Notes: generated by a model not told the origin, from the sequence alone. Positions 9,394 to 17,396 are shown, numbered from the stretch's first letter. The stretch: DNA of 64,000 nucleotides from Candidatus Obscuribacterales bacterium (GCA_031292355.1 JARLHI010000055.1:248001-312000), one strand, 5' to 3'. Numbers and translations are program-made.

Positions 9394-9472
9394 TTGAATT
9401 TGAAAGACTAAATTTAATTGGTGCTATCATGCTAACGCTGATAGAAACTCGATTTGACAGGTGTAGCTGCTA

Positions 9473-10315
9473 ATGCGACAACGGACTCCGAATCCAAATT
9501 CGTCGGCAAAGTTCATGTTCCTACTAGTAGCACTGATGGCTAGCGGCGCCTTGCTCCTTGTAATCATGCAGTGGTCTCACGCGCCAAGAGCAGTTGCACC
9601 AATTGCAGTTGCGCCAGCCACGTCAGACATGCCTGTACCAGAAGTCGAAATGGTCTCTCCTACTGAAGCCGGAAAAGTCGCAACCGATAACGCAGAGAAA
9701 GAGATGCTGAAAAAGCTAGAAAATTTACCCCAAGATTCGCCAGAGCGGTTTGAATCTTACGGTATTTTTGCCCAACAGGCTGAAGGTGCAGGCTTCTACG
9801 AAAAGGCTGAAGATTATTACGAGAAGGCATTCGTTTTGGGGCCAGTTGCCTACAAGAATTATTTTGCCGAGCCTGCTGCGGATTTTCAAATCAACTACGC
9901 TTATATGCTCGTCAATACGGGACGCCTTGCAGAGGCGGCCAACGTAGCTAAAAAAGTATACGATCAAGAAGTAAAAATTCTTGGACCAGAAAGTCAACAA
10001 GCGATTGATGCAGGTAATACTCTTGCGTCTACACTCGGTGACGCCAAACGGTACAAAGAAAAGCAAATTCTCAGTGAAAAATTAGTAGCCCTGCTGGAAA
10101 AAATGGGAAAGACCAAAGAGGGCGAATATGTAACTGCTTTACGTTGTCTGGGTGAGAGTTATCAGGCTCAAAATGAGATGCCTCAAGCGAAAAAATGGTA
10201 TCTGAAATCGCTGGCCGCTGCAAAAGCAAACCCTGAATTACATTCTTACATCGACAATCTAAATCAAACACTTGCCTCCTTTGAGTCGATAAAGGCTGCC
10301 ACAGATTCGAAATAG
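9473..10315 (+). CDS. TPR-repeat protein with one N-terminal membrane helix
   Basis: A 280-residue protein with a single membrane segment at about residues 15-35 and a Pro/Ala-rich linker. From about residue 75 it shows tetratricopeptide helices (GIFAQQAEGAGFYEKAEDYYEKAF, NYAYMLVNTGRLAEAANVAKKVY, CLGESYQAQNEMPQAKKWYLKSL). TPRs bind other proteins. The kinase gene starts nine bases after its stop, so the two are one operon, and this protein is a reasonable candidate partner or substrate of the kinase (inference). Confidence 0.85.
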   Translation: MRQRTPNPNSSAKFMFLLVALMASGALLLVIMQWSHAPRAVAPIAVAPATSDMPVPEVEMVSPTEAGKVATDNAEKEMLKKLENLPQDSPERFESYGIFAQQAEGAGFYEKAEDYYEKAFVLGPVAYKNYFAEPAADFQINYAYMLVNTGRLAEAANVAKKVYDQEVKILGPESQQAIDAGNTLASTLGDAKRYKEKQILSEKLVALLEKMGKTKEGEYVTALRCLGESYQAQNEMPQAKKWYLKSLAAAKANPELHSYIDNLNQTLASFESIKAATDSK

Positions 10316-10324
10316 GGAGTTTCG

Positions 10325-11863
10325 TTGCACCCACCTATTAAAGACCCACTAATTGGCTCGACAATTGACGATAGATTCCGCATTCTTAAAGGAATCGGTC
10401 AGGGAGCGACAAGTTCGGTATACAAATCCGAAAAATTGTCCACCGGACAGACTGTGGCGATCAAAATTTTGCATTCACACCTATGCACCAACAACAGCCT
10501 GGTGGCGCGTTTTGAAAGAGAAGCACAGGCGGCCAAAATCTTGGTTCACCCTAATATTGTCTCCGTTAATGAGTACGCCGTCGCAACCAACGGCACACCA
10601 TACCTGGTGATGGATTTTGTTGACGGAATAAGTCTTCAGCAGAAACTAATAGCCAATAATTCCCTGTCACTCGCCATCGCACTGCCTATATTCATCCAGG
10701 TTTGCGCTGCTCTCAATGTCGCCCATCAAGCAGGAATTGTTCATAGAGATTTAAAACCAGGCAATATTATGTTGACGACTCAATCCGATGGCTCGTACCT
10801 CGTAAAAATTCTTGATTTTGGCTGTGCCATGGTAGTGCCCTTACTCGGCGACACAGTTTTAAAAGTGACGCAAACAGGCGAGATGCTCGGTAGTCTTTTA
10901 TACATGAGCCCCGAACAATGCCTTGACCAGGATGTTGACGCGCGCAGTGATTGCTACTCATTGGCTTGCGTACTGTATGAGACCATCACTGGCAAGCCAC
11001 CCCTGTCTGCAAGAACGGCGTTTGAAACGATGAACAAGCAACTCAGTGTGATGCCAGACAGTCTGACACGCGTTCGTCCTGATCTCGTTTTCCCCAAGCA
11101 ACTCGAGAAGATAATCTTCAAGGCGATGGCGAAATCGCCGGCAAAACGATACCAGAATATTACTGAATTTATGGATGAATTACTGAAACTTTCGGGTGAA
11201 AAAACACATTCTAACCAACACGATGTTGTCGCTGTCGAACAGCCCCGGTTGGACATCAAGCTCAATCTTGCCCAAGAGACACTGGAAAACCTCTGGCGAG
11301 TATACTGGCCCTATTTTTTTCTCGTCTGTACGTACTTATCCATAACCTTTACTCCGAATCTTTTGCCAATTGTCGCAGCGTTTTTTGGAATCTGCGTTGT
11401 GAAGGCCACTCTTCTTGATAATCAAAAAAGTACGAAAGCAAGCGAAACAGAAACGCCTTCGCCTGCCATTGCTCGAACACCTGAGAGCCATAATTTTACA
11501 TACAGACTAGCTCACCTGGCTCCACTTGCGAAACTAGATATCATCGTGCATAGTGCCCGCAAAGCATTCACATACACATCCGGCGATTCACTCATTTCGA
11601 TGGAAGTTTCAATAAATGGGGCGACGATGCAGGAAATTATCGTTCGTCCTGTCTTTCAGAGGAGCTTTTTCTGGGACACGATATGCGAAGAATCAAAAAA
11701 CCTAAAGGCATCCGGAGAAAAGTTTGACATGCCAGCTTATATAACGAAGTCAACTGACCGGAACTGGAATGTTATAGTCATCAAAGCAAACCAGGCAACC
11801 ATTGTGGAAACTGTGACACCAGAGCAAGTGGACAAAAATCCTTCCGAAGATCAACGACAATGA
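10325..11863 (+). CDS. PknB-like serine/threonine protein kinase, membrane anchored
   Basis: 512 residues from a TTG start with AGGGAG just upstream. The Hanks-type kinase domain runs from about 16 to 285: glycine loop GIGQGATSSVYKSE (24-36), lysine 47 in TVAIK, catalytic HRDLKPGN with Asp142, metal-binding Asp164 in DFG, and MSPEQ in place of APE. All key residues are present, so it should be active. A hydrophobic segment of about 35 residues (around 325-365) anchors it, leaving a C-terminal region of about 130 residues without a recognisable PASTA or other sensor domain. It follows the TPR gene by nine bases. Confidence 0.95.
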   Translation: MHPPIKDPLIGSTIDDRFRILKGIGQGATSSVYKSEKLSTGQTVAIKILHSHLCTNNSLVARFEREAQAAKILVHPNIVSVNEYAVATNGTPYLVMDFVDGISLQQKLIANNSLSLAIALPIFIQVCAALNVAHQAGIVHRDLKPGNIMLTTQSDGSYLVKILDFGCAMVVPLLGDTVLKVTQTGEMLGSLLYMSPEQCLDQDVDARSDCYSLACVLYETITGKPPLSARTAFETMNKQLSVMPDSLTRVRPDLVFPKQLEKIIFKAMAKSPAKRYQNITEFMDELLKLSGEKTHSNQHDVVAVEQPRLDIKLNLAQETLENLWRVYWPYFFLVCTYLSITFTPNLLPIVAAFFGICVVKATLLDNQKSTKASETETPSPAIARTPESHNFTYRLAHLAPLAKLDIIVHSARKAFTYTSGDSLISMEVSINGATMQEIIVRPVFQRSFFWDTICEESKNLKASGEKFDMPAYITKSTDRNWNVIVIKANQATIVETVTPEQVDKNPSEDQRQ

Positions 11864-11868
11864 CCGAA

Positions 11869-12348
11869 TCAAGACACAGCTGTCAGATCTTTTTCCTTCT
11901 CGGCAATAGCAGCTTCACGATATTTACGCTCCAGAACAAAGGCCTTTAAATCGTCATCCAGCACTGGTTGTGGCGCATCGTTGCCGCCAAAACAAGCAAT
12001 ACCGAGAGTAACTAAAACGCCCCCGGTCCATGCAAGCCAACTCACATGCTCATGAAAAACCACGACCGAACACAACATGGTCAGAGGAAAAAATAGGCTA
12101 GAAACTGGATAGGCGACGCTAAGGGGAGTTTTGCGCAGGATACGGTTCCAGACATAGAGCTGCATCAGCGAGAGTACGGCTATGCCCCAAACCCAAGGAA
12201 TTTGAAGCAAGCGCAGAGAAAAACCGTCTCCGCCACCAGCAGTAGTGGCAGCAAATTTCTCCATGATCAAAACAGAGACGTCGATAGTTAGCAAAGCGGC
12301 AAAAAGAAATAATGGCAACTTTTTGAAAGCTGCAAAATGTTTGTTCAT
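11869..12348 (-). CDS. Small four-helix transporter subunit of the SMR/EamA type, second of a pair
   Basis: 159 residues with four predicted membrane helices (LFLFAALLTIDVSVLI; WVWGIAVLSLMQLYVW; VAYPVSSLFFPLTMLCSVVVF; LAWTGGVLVTLGIACFGG) and a charged cytoplasmic tail of about 35 residues. The helix pattern, including the VAYPVSSLFFP motif and the closing glycine-rich helix, matches half of a drug/metabolite transporter. It overlaps the preceding gene by ATGA. Together they resemble the two-gene small exporters (ArnE/ArnF, MdtI/MdtJ, EbrAB) in which two different four-helix proteins form one transporter. Substrate unknown. Confidence 0.75.
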   Translation of the reverse strand: MNKHFAAFKKLPLFLFAALLTIDVSVLIMEKFAATTAGGGDGFSLRLLQIPWVWGIAVLSLMQLYVWNRILRKTPLSVAYPVSSLFFPLTMLCSVVVFHEHVSWLAWTGGVLVTLGIACFGGNDAPQPVLDDDLKAFVLERKYREAAIAEKEKDLTAVS

Positions 12349-12716
12349 GGCGCCACTTCTCTAGAAATGAGCGCGATACCTGCAACTATCAGACAGATTC
12401 CCAGCCAGCCTTTCGCGTTGATCTTTTCTTTGAATAAAACGCTGCTAGCAAATGGGACAGCGACATAAGAAGCGCCAAGAAAAGGCGTGGCGATAGCAAG
12501 CGGCAAAATTGTGAGCACGAACATCCAGCAAAGCTGCTGGGGCACGTAAAGCCCCGCTCCAATTATCATCCACAATGGCTTGGTGCGCTCCCCACCCGAC
12601 GCGTGTTTGAACGCCAGCTGTTGAGACATTTCTAGAATGATGGTGGTGGCGATACCCAGCGGAGCGGTTAAAAGGAGTATCTTTCCAGTTTCCTGTAAAA
12701 AGAATGGCGAACTCAT
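12345..12716 (-). CDS. Small four-helix transporter subunit of the SMR/EamA type, first of a pair
   Basis: 123 residues with four membrane helices (LLLTAPLGIATTIILEMSQQ; MIIGAGLYVPQQLCWMFVLTI; AIATPFLGASYVAVPFASSVLF; WLGICLIVAGIALISR). The motif ASYVAVPFASSVLFKEKIN, then a short loop and a final glycine-rich helix, is the usual SMR/DMT C-terminal half pattern. The stop overlaps the start of the partner by ATGA. About 200 non-coding bases lie upstream, containing one imperfect hairpin (arms 12770-12778 and 12799-12807) of unknown role. Confidence 0.78.
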   Translation of the reverse strand: MSSPFFLQETGKILLLTAPLGIATTIILEMSQQLAFKHASGGERTKPLWMIIGAGLYVPQQLCWMFVLTILPLAIATPFLGASYVAVPFASSVLFKEKINAKGWLGICLIVAGIALISREVAP

Positions 12717-12913
12717 CTAAGACGACATCTCCAAGGGCTACCAAAAGAGCGACACTAATTTAAGCACAACTCTCACCTAGCCAAGTAGAAACTTTTCCAG
12801 GTGAGAGCGCGTTTTCTTCGACAATTGGTCGTAATTGCCTATTGCCAGAGCGCCTTGCCAAGCGAAACAGCAAACGTTAATTTGGTCCAATCTTTAGGCG
12901 TATGGTTATCGCT

Positions 12914-13891
12914 CTAGAAAGTCTCGCCGACCATCTCTTCGCTCTTCTTCCACAGAGCTTCGGCAGCGACTGGATCGAGAGCATAAGCGCGAACACCTTC
13001 GCTCGCAGGCGTGATTGCTATGTCATCGGCGACAACTTTGCCGACGTGGCAATTTTCGCAATAACGACCACCCACTTCATCAGCACCAGCGACGATACCA
13101 GCCCATACCGAAGTCGCAGCACCTTGCGGAATGCTTTTGAATTTGAAAGGCTCGTGTCCACCAGCTGCTAGCTGCTCGTTTATTTTGCTTACCATTGCAA
13201 GCAACTGATCATCACCCATATGGCGGCCTAGTTCAGTTTTGATACCGCCTGGATGCACAGCTGCGGCACGAATACCATTTTCTTTGTGACGCTTATCGAA
13301 AGCGACTGAAAATAATATGTTAGCCGTTTTGGAGCGTCCATAAGCAACGAACGGTTCGTAAGCTGTGTGCTCAAAGTTGGGATCATTCAAATCAACATTG
13401 GCAAAACGATGACCTGACGAACTCAGGTTGATCAATCGGCCGCCCGATTTAATCAATGAAGCGATTCTATTGATGAATAAAAAGTGCCCCAAGTGGTTAG
13501 TGCCAAACTGAGTTTCAAACCCATCTACGGTGTGTCCAAGCGGTGTCGCCATGACTCCAGCGTTGGCAATGACGACGTCAAACTTATCACCTTGCTCCAA
13601 CAATTTATCGGAGCTAGCTCGCACGCTCTTAAGGCTGGCTAAATCCAATTCGTGCAAATTAAATTTGCCGCCGTGTTCGGAAGCACTCTTCGAAACTTCA
13701 GCAGTTGCCGCCTTGCCCTTAGCAAGGTCACGCACTGCGCCGACTACGTGAGCGCCTTTAGCAGCTAAAGCACGTGCTGTTTCGACACCCAGCCCCGCTG
13801 AGGCACCGGTAACCAGAATTCGCTTGCCGCTGAGATTAAGACCAGCCAAAACTTCGTCTGTGGTCGTTGTAGCGTCGAATAACTTTATCAA
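12914..13891 (-). CDS. Short-chain dehydrogenase/reductase (retinol dehydrogenase/WW-oxidoreductase-like)
   Basis: About 325 residues. The cofactor motif TGASAGLGVETA, the NAGV motif (IANAGVMATP), the serine of LSSSGH and the catalytic YGRSK are all visible, so the enzyme looks intact. TNHLGHFLF is typical of the retinol-dehydrogenase-like SDR group, which reduces or oxidises alcohols with NAD(P)H. I choose the TTG at 13891 because GGAGG lies five bases upstream. It is transcribed away from a TetR gene, and the shared intergenic region holds two operator-like palindromes. Confidence 0.9.
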   Translation of the reverse strand: MIKLFDATTTTDEVLAGLNLSGKRILVTGASAGLGVETARALAAKGAHVVGAVRDLAKGKAATAEVSKSASEHGGKFNLHELDLASLKSVRASSDKLLEQGDKFDVVIANAGVMATPLGHTVDGFETQFGTNHLGHFLFINRIASLIKSGGRLINLSSSGHRFANVDLNDPNFEHTAYEPFVAYGRSKTANILFSVAFDKRHKENGIRAAAVHPGGIKTELGRHMGDDQLLAMVSKINEQLAAGGHEPFKFKSIPQGAATSVWAGIVAGADEVGGRYCENCHVGKVVADDIAITPASEGVRAYALDPVAAEALWKKSEEMVGETF

Positions 13892-13952
13892 ATGGACCTC
13901 CAAATTCTTCAAAATGCTTAAAAAGCAAAGCCTGGCCTGCTATAACTAAAAA

Positions 13953-13967
13953 CGGAGGGTATCTCCG
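13953..13967. promoter_or_regulatory. Inverted repeat CGGAG-N5-CTCCG, operator copy 1
   Basis: A 15-bp dyad with five-base arms around GGTAT. A second copy of the same architecture lies exactly 30 bp downstream at 13983. Both sit between the divergent SDR (start 13891) and TetR (start 14031) genes, so they are the likely binding sites of that TetR protein. Confidence 0.8.
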
Positions 13968-13982
13968 CATAGCAATCTTAAA

Positions 13983-13997
13983 CGGAGAAACTCTCCG
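13983..13997. promoter_or_regulatory. Inverted repeat CGGAG-N5-CTCCG, operator copy 2
   Basis: Same arms as the copy at 13953, with AAACT in the centre, and the same flanking AA before it. The 30-bp centre-to-centre distance puts the two sites close to the same face of the helix (about three turns), which suits cooperative binding. This copy is 33 bases before the TetR start codon. Confidence 0.8.
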
Positions 13998-14030
13998 CTT
14001 GCAAGCAATTTATTACAAGGATTACGAAAG

Positions 14031-14594
14031 TTGGACAAAAAACCTCGCGCAGATTCTCTAAGAAATCGAGAGCACATACTCAACATTGCGCGAGAAGCTT
14101 TCACAACTTCTGGTGCGTCGGTCAGCCTTGACGATATTGCAAAAAAGGCAAATGTTGGTCCTGGAACACTCTATCGCCACTTTCCTAACAGAGAGGCTTT
14201 GCTCGAGGCTGTCTATCGCAGCGAAGTAGCGAAACTCTGTGCCGCCGAAAAAGAGTTTGCGGCTACAATGTCGACAGTCGAAGCGTTACGAGCCTGGATG
14301 CTGCTTTTTATCGACTATATCGACGCGAAATTGGTGATAAGTCCCGCTCTGAATCTTTATTTGTGCGGCGAATCGAATGAACTATTCGAATCGACCGGCA
14401 ATCAAATTAAAGCTGCAATTCGCGGTCTCGTTGAGCGCGCTGTTAACAGCGGCGATATTAGAGAAGATGTTGATCCGCTAGATTTGCTTCGAGCCATCTT
14501 TGGCGTCGCGACCACAGCGAGTTCTGCAGATTGGCACCAGGGCGCGAGGAAGCTCGTCGACATTTTGATTTTAGGGTCGAAACCGCAAGAATAA
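14031..14594 (+). CDS. TetR/AcrR-family transcriptional regulator
   Basis: 187 residues from a TTG start preceded by AAGGA. The DNA-binding part is clear (HILNIAREAFTTSGAS, SLDDIAKKANVGPGTLYRHF, about residues 12-48), and the C-terminal part looks like the common SbtR-like ligand domain (LFIDYIDAKL, IRGLVERAVNSGDIREDVDPLDLLRAIFG). It is divergent from the SDR gene and probably represses both through the two CGGAG-N5-CTCCG sites between them. Confidence 0.93.
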   Translation: MDKKPRADSLRNREHILNIAREAFTTSGASVSLDDIAKKANVGPGTLYRHFPNREALLEAVYRSEVAKLCAAEKEFAATMSTVEALRAWMLLFIDYIDAKLVISPALNLYLCGESNELFESTGNQIKAAIRGLVERAVNSGDIREDVDPLDLLRAIFGVATTASSADWHQGARKLVDILILGSKPQE

Positions 14595-14605
14595 GGGCTC
14601 AAAAA

Positions 14606-15052
14606 TTAGGTTTTTGTTGTCTCCAAGATATCAACAATATCGCCTGGAAAAATAGTCTCAGTTGTGGTTTTTAAATCTTCGAAGCGCCACCACCTGTGGT
14701 TAGTCATCACCTGACGTTCCTCAAAAGTGCGATTCTCGTAACTAAGTACAGGGCTGCCCAATCGGACCACAAAAAATCTTTCGACTGCCTGCACCTTTTC
14801 TCCGTCCGGCAAGGGTAATACAAACTGACGTTCGGCAATATATTGTTCTACTCCATCTATTTTGATACCGGTTTCTTCAAACAACTCACGTTTGGCAGCG
14901 TCTTCAAAAGTCTCTCCGGCATCCAACGCACCCCCTGGAGTCGCCCAAAATTCCTCTACCGCAAGAGCACTGTTTTTAAAGACGAATTTGAAGAGCAAGA
15001 CCCGATTTTGTCCATCTAGCACAATTAAACGAGAAGAGGGTCGTTCGCGCAT
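14606..15052 (-). CDS. Nudix hydrolase
   Basis: About 148 residues. The complete Nudix box is visible around residues 45-68: GGALDAGE, then AAKRELFEETGI, giving the Gx5Ex7REUxEExGU pattern that binds Mg2+ and cleaves nucleoside diphosphate-linked compounds. The start at 15052 has GGAG five bases upstream; a longer start at 15166 would overlap the neighbouring gene and has no ribosome site. The substrate cannot be predicted; housecleaning of oxidised nucleotides is one common role. Confidence 0.9.
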   Translation of the reverse strand: MRERPSSRLIVLDGQNRVLLFKFVFKNSALAVEEFWATPGGALDAGETFEDAAKRELFEETGIKIDGVEQYIAERQFVLPLPDGEKVQAVERFFVVRLGSPVLSYENRTFEERQVMTNHRWWRFEDLKTTTETIFPGDIVDILETTKT

Positions 15053-15125
15053 GTGATCTCCAAATGAGACAGAGGGCGATTGATTAAATTCATGCGTGTT
15101 CTTACGGAATAGTCGATAAGGTGGT

Positions 15126-16094
15126 TCAACCAGTTCGATGAACAGGCTTGATCGACGCCTCATCACGTTTTTTCATAGCCGCGGCTTCTGCAAGTGATTT
15201 AGCCATTTCAGACGGTACTTCTGCAAGTATGTTTTGCCTTTCGGCGACAGCTGGAATACTGGCAAGTTCAGAGAGTTCTCCGTTGCCAATTTTAACCGCA
15301 CTGTCGGTAGGCTTCGAAGCCTTCAATGGTTCTTCCGTGACTGGCTCCTCAATCTTAGCCTGATGCCTAGAAAACGCCTTGCCGCTAAAGTGCAAAGCCG
15401 AACCTGTTATGCCCCACATAGCTCCAGCGCCCAATATGTCTTTTAGAGAAGCATCTTCTTTAAAATTGACGCGACTTTGCAATTCCGCAGTGGCACCACC
15501 AGCGACAAAGCTAGATGCAAAAACTTTGGCCCCATCTTTAAAAACGCTGCCTGCTAAACCGCTAGATGATAGAAGGTGCGAAGAACCTTCGAAGAGCCCC
15601 GTACTACTGGCGCCAAGGAAGGCATTTTTACTACGTTGACTCAAATCAAGTCCACCATTTCTCGTTGGCTCGAGAAAACCAGTTAGCCCACCGGCAGAAA
15701 TAGACACCGCCTTTTCTGAGAGTGATGCTCCTGTAGTCCCCAACGTCTTTGCCATATTAAAGCCATATCGATTTTCAGCCTGATTCAGTGCGCCTTTGCC
15801 CAATCTCATCGCCACGAGGTAATCAAAAGCCTCGCCAGCATACTGCCCGAGGTGTTCTGCCGTACCATCGACACCGGCAACTTTCTGGGTCTCTTCCGTC
15901 GCGCCCATCTTTTTACCGGTTACAATTTGAGCTAGCCCTTCAATTGGCCTAGCTGCACCTTCAACAGCTCCCTTACCAAAATACCGAGTAAGCTCCAGTA
16001 AATTGAGGTGGTTGCTCTGCGTATCATTTTTAGAAACTTCGCGGTCAGCCTTAAGGGCGTTACTTTCAAAAATCTCGTTTTTCGAATTGACCAT
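15126..16094 (-). CDS. Unknown protein with Gly/Ala-rich hydrophobic repeats
   Basis: 322 residues, not recognised. It begins with a charged region and then has several small-residue, weakly hydrophobic stretches (GKGAVEGAARPIEGLAQIV, VSISAGGLTGFLE, VFASSFVAGGATAEL, ILGAGAMWGITGSALHFSG). These resemble the segments seen in large surface or contact-delivered proteins of this lineage, where they precede toxin domains. The C-terminal 90 residues are Lys/Glu/Ala-rich and probably disordered. No signal peptide. It is on the same strand as the Nudix and phosphatidyltransferase genes. Confidence 0.65.
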   Translation of the reverse strand: MVNSKNEIFESNALKADREVSKNDTQSNHLNLLELTRYFGKGAVEGAARPIEGLAQIVTGKKMGATEETQKVAGVDGTAEHLGQYAGEAFDYLVAMRLGKGALNQAENRYGFNMAKTLGTTGASLSEKAVSISAGGLTGFLEPTRNGGLDLSQRSKNAFLGASSTGLFEGSSHLLSSSGLAGSVFKDGAKVFASSFVAGGATAELQSRVNFKEDASLKDILGAGAMWGITGSALHFSGKAFSRHQAKIEEPVTEEPLKASKPTDSAVKIGNGELSELASIPAVAERQNILAEVPSEMAKSLAEAAAMKKRDEASIKPVHRTG

Positions 16095-16154
16095 GTCACC
16101 AGTCTATGCAAGGGATTCCAACTTATACATACCCTGCATATGGCGACTACCCAA

Positions 16155-16733
16155 TCATTTGATCATTAAAGCTTCACTGATTCCCCTTAAATTTGCAGCC
16201 TGTCTTTTCAAGACGGCAGTAATGATTAGCCCTTCTATCGAACAAGCAATCCAGGCGCCGGAGAGGATAGCTATAATCTGCGGCGCAAGCGTTTTAACAA
16301 AAAGAAGGACGCCAAAGAAAACCAGATAGGCACAAAAACGCGCGCAATCCGTATGGTATGCCGGAAACTGTCCGAATCGTTTAAACGATACACACAGATG
16401 AAAAATTTGGACAGCTAAACCCAGCGCAAGTAAAAGCTGGCACTTACTCAAAATCGCTTGGAAATTGCATTCCAAGAAAAACAGAGTCGACAGATACAAT
16501 GCAAGGTCAGAGACGCTATCTAGTCTTGCACCAAATTCGGTGCACCAACCGAATTTACGCGCAACAAAACCGTCGAGCATATCTGAGATGCCTGCCACAA
16601 TGAAGAGCGTATAAAAGTAAGCAAGACCGCGATCTCCAGAGGTCGATGTAGCCCAAAGTAGCAGAGCCGCCGCTATGAGTCTAACGCTGGTAATGTAATT
16701 AGGTATCGCGTTCAGTTTAAAGAATGATTGCAT
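16155..16733 (-). CDS. CDP-alcohol phosphatidyltransferase family membrane enzyme
   Basis: 192 residues with about five or six membrane helices. The family signature DG-x2-AR-x8-G-x3-D-x3-D is present (DMLDGFVARKFG, then FGARLDSVSD), which binds metal and the CDP-alcohol. Such enzymes attach an alcohol headgroup to phosphatidate during phospholipid synthesis (phosphatidylglycerophosphate, phosphatidylserine, cardiolipin or inositol lipids). The specific product cannot be told. It starts about 125 bases downstream of the tRNA cluster on the same strand. Confidence 0.88.
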   Translation of the reverse strand: MQSFFKLNAIPNYITSVRLIAAALLLWATSTSGDRGLAYFYTLFIVAGISDMLDGFVARKFGWCTEFGARLDSVSDLALYLSTLFFLECNFQAILSKCQLLLALGLAVQIFHLCVSFKRFGQFPAYHTDCARFCAYLVFFGVLLFVKTLAPQIIAILSGAWIACSIEGLIITAVLKRQAANLRGISEALMIK

Positions 16734-16816
16734 ACTCTTAGCTTAAAGGCAGCGCTTGAACAATTGCAGGCCGACCGCACACTTCGTCAACTGTTGCCAG
16801 AGGCTACATCAATCTC

Positions 16817-16851
16817 ATTGAGTAAGCACCACAAAAAAGTGCTTACTCAAT
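16817..16851. repeat. Perfect 13-bp inverted repeat with a 9-base loop
   Basis: Arms ATTGAGTAAGCAC (16817-16829) and GTGCTTACTCAAT (16839-16851). It lies nine bases after the 3' CCA of the last tRNA on the minus strand. It could be a processing or termination signal for the tRNA transcript, but the T-run is in the loop and not after the stem, so it is not a standard intrinsic terminator. Confidence 0.7.
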
Positions 16852-16859
16852 AGGCGGTT

Positions 16860-16946
16860 TGGAGGAGACGGCATGGACTTGCACCTGCAACCCTTGCGGG
16901 CAGCCCGCTTCAAACGGGTGTCTTCAACTATATTCAGTTCGTCTCC
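16860..16946 (-). tRNA. tRNA-Ser-like (anticodon TGA), divergent
   Basis: An 87-base class II tRNA shape on the minus strand. Acceptor arms GGAGACG/CGTCTCC pair perfectly, followed by T and an encoded CCA. The anticodon loop TTTGAAG gives anticodon UGA (serine UCA codons) on a stem with four pairs and one A-C mismatch. The variable arm is CCC-GCAA-GGG. Oddities: the D stem has only about two pairs, the T stem has a bulged A, and the T loop reads TGCAAGT in place of TTCAAGT (U55 changed). It may be a decaying or specialised tRNA. Confidence 0.7.
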
Positions 16947-16949
16947 ATT

Positions 16950-17030
16950 CGGAACGAGAAGGGTACGATCCTTCAACCCTTGCGGGCACCTCTTTAGCAA
17001 AGAGGCTGCTTTCCAATTCGCATTCGTTCC
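16950..17030 (-). tRNA. tRNA-Ser-like (anticodon GCT), divergent
   Basis: An 81-base class II tRNA shape. Acceptor arms GGAACGA/TCGTTCC pair perfectly with a G discriminator and no encoded CCA. The anticodon arm CCTCT-TTGCTAA-AGAGG is perfect, giving GCU (serine AGC/AGU codons). The variable arm is CCC-GCAA-GGG, shared with the neighbouring tRNA. The T stem GAAGG/CCTTC is perfect, but its loop ATCGTAC departs from the near-universal TTCRANY. Only three bases separate it from each neighbour. Confidence 0.75.
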
Positions 17031-17033
17031 ATA

Positions 17034-17105
17034 TGGCGCGTGTCTGTGGAATCGAACCACAGCCTGCAGTGTTGGAAGCTGCCTGGTCACCACGACCTGA
17101 CACAC
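17034..17105 (-). tRNA. tRNA-Trp-like (anticodon CCA) or tRNA-Gly-like (TCC), divergent
   Basis: A 72-base tRNA shape including an encoded CCA. Acceptor arms GTGTGTC/GACACGC pair (one G-T), discriminator G. The T arm TGTGG-TTCGATT-CCACA is canonical. The D arm GGTC-GTGGT-GACC has a short five-base loop. The anticodon arm GCAGC-TTCCAAC-ACTGC has one C-A mismatch at its top pair; the loop register gives CCA (tryptophan), whereas a one-base shift gives TCC (glycine). I cannot decide between them by eye. Confidence 0.65.
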
Positions 17106-17396
17106 AAAACTAGATTAGCAAAGCTAGAATATCGAATACCCGCTAGGGCTTCAGGTGGCGATCTTTGTTTTTTGAATATTGGTTGCACGATGATTATCTC
17201 TCGAAGTAGAATTAGCGACGCAAGCGGACGAAGACTGGCGACTTGACCAGCTTTGAACGCTTGAGCTAAAACTACTAGAACGCATAATCACCTTAAGAAT
17301 TTTTGCAGCGACTTCGAAAATTGATGTCTTCATCCAGCGTAAACGAATGCACTCTCTTTGTCAATTTACAAAAGTCAAAGATCTGAACGAAATCAA

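Noticed and set aside
16860..16946. tRNA-Sec or a UGA suppressor that could read the TGA at 48504
   Set aside because: The anticodon is UGA, which reads serine UCA codons, not UCA, which would read UGA; acceptor and D arms also do not fit tRNA-Sec.
17106..17396. Possible fourth tRNA next to the cluster (a GGGTATTCGATATTC-like T arm)
   Set aside because: No matching acceptor or anticodon arm could be assembled.
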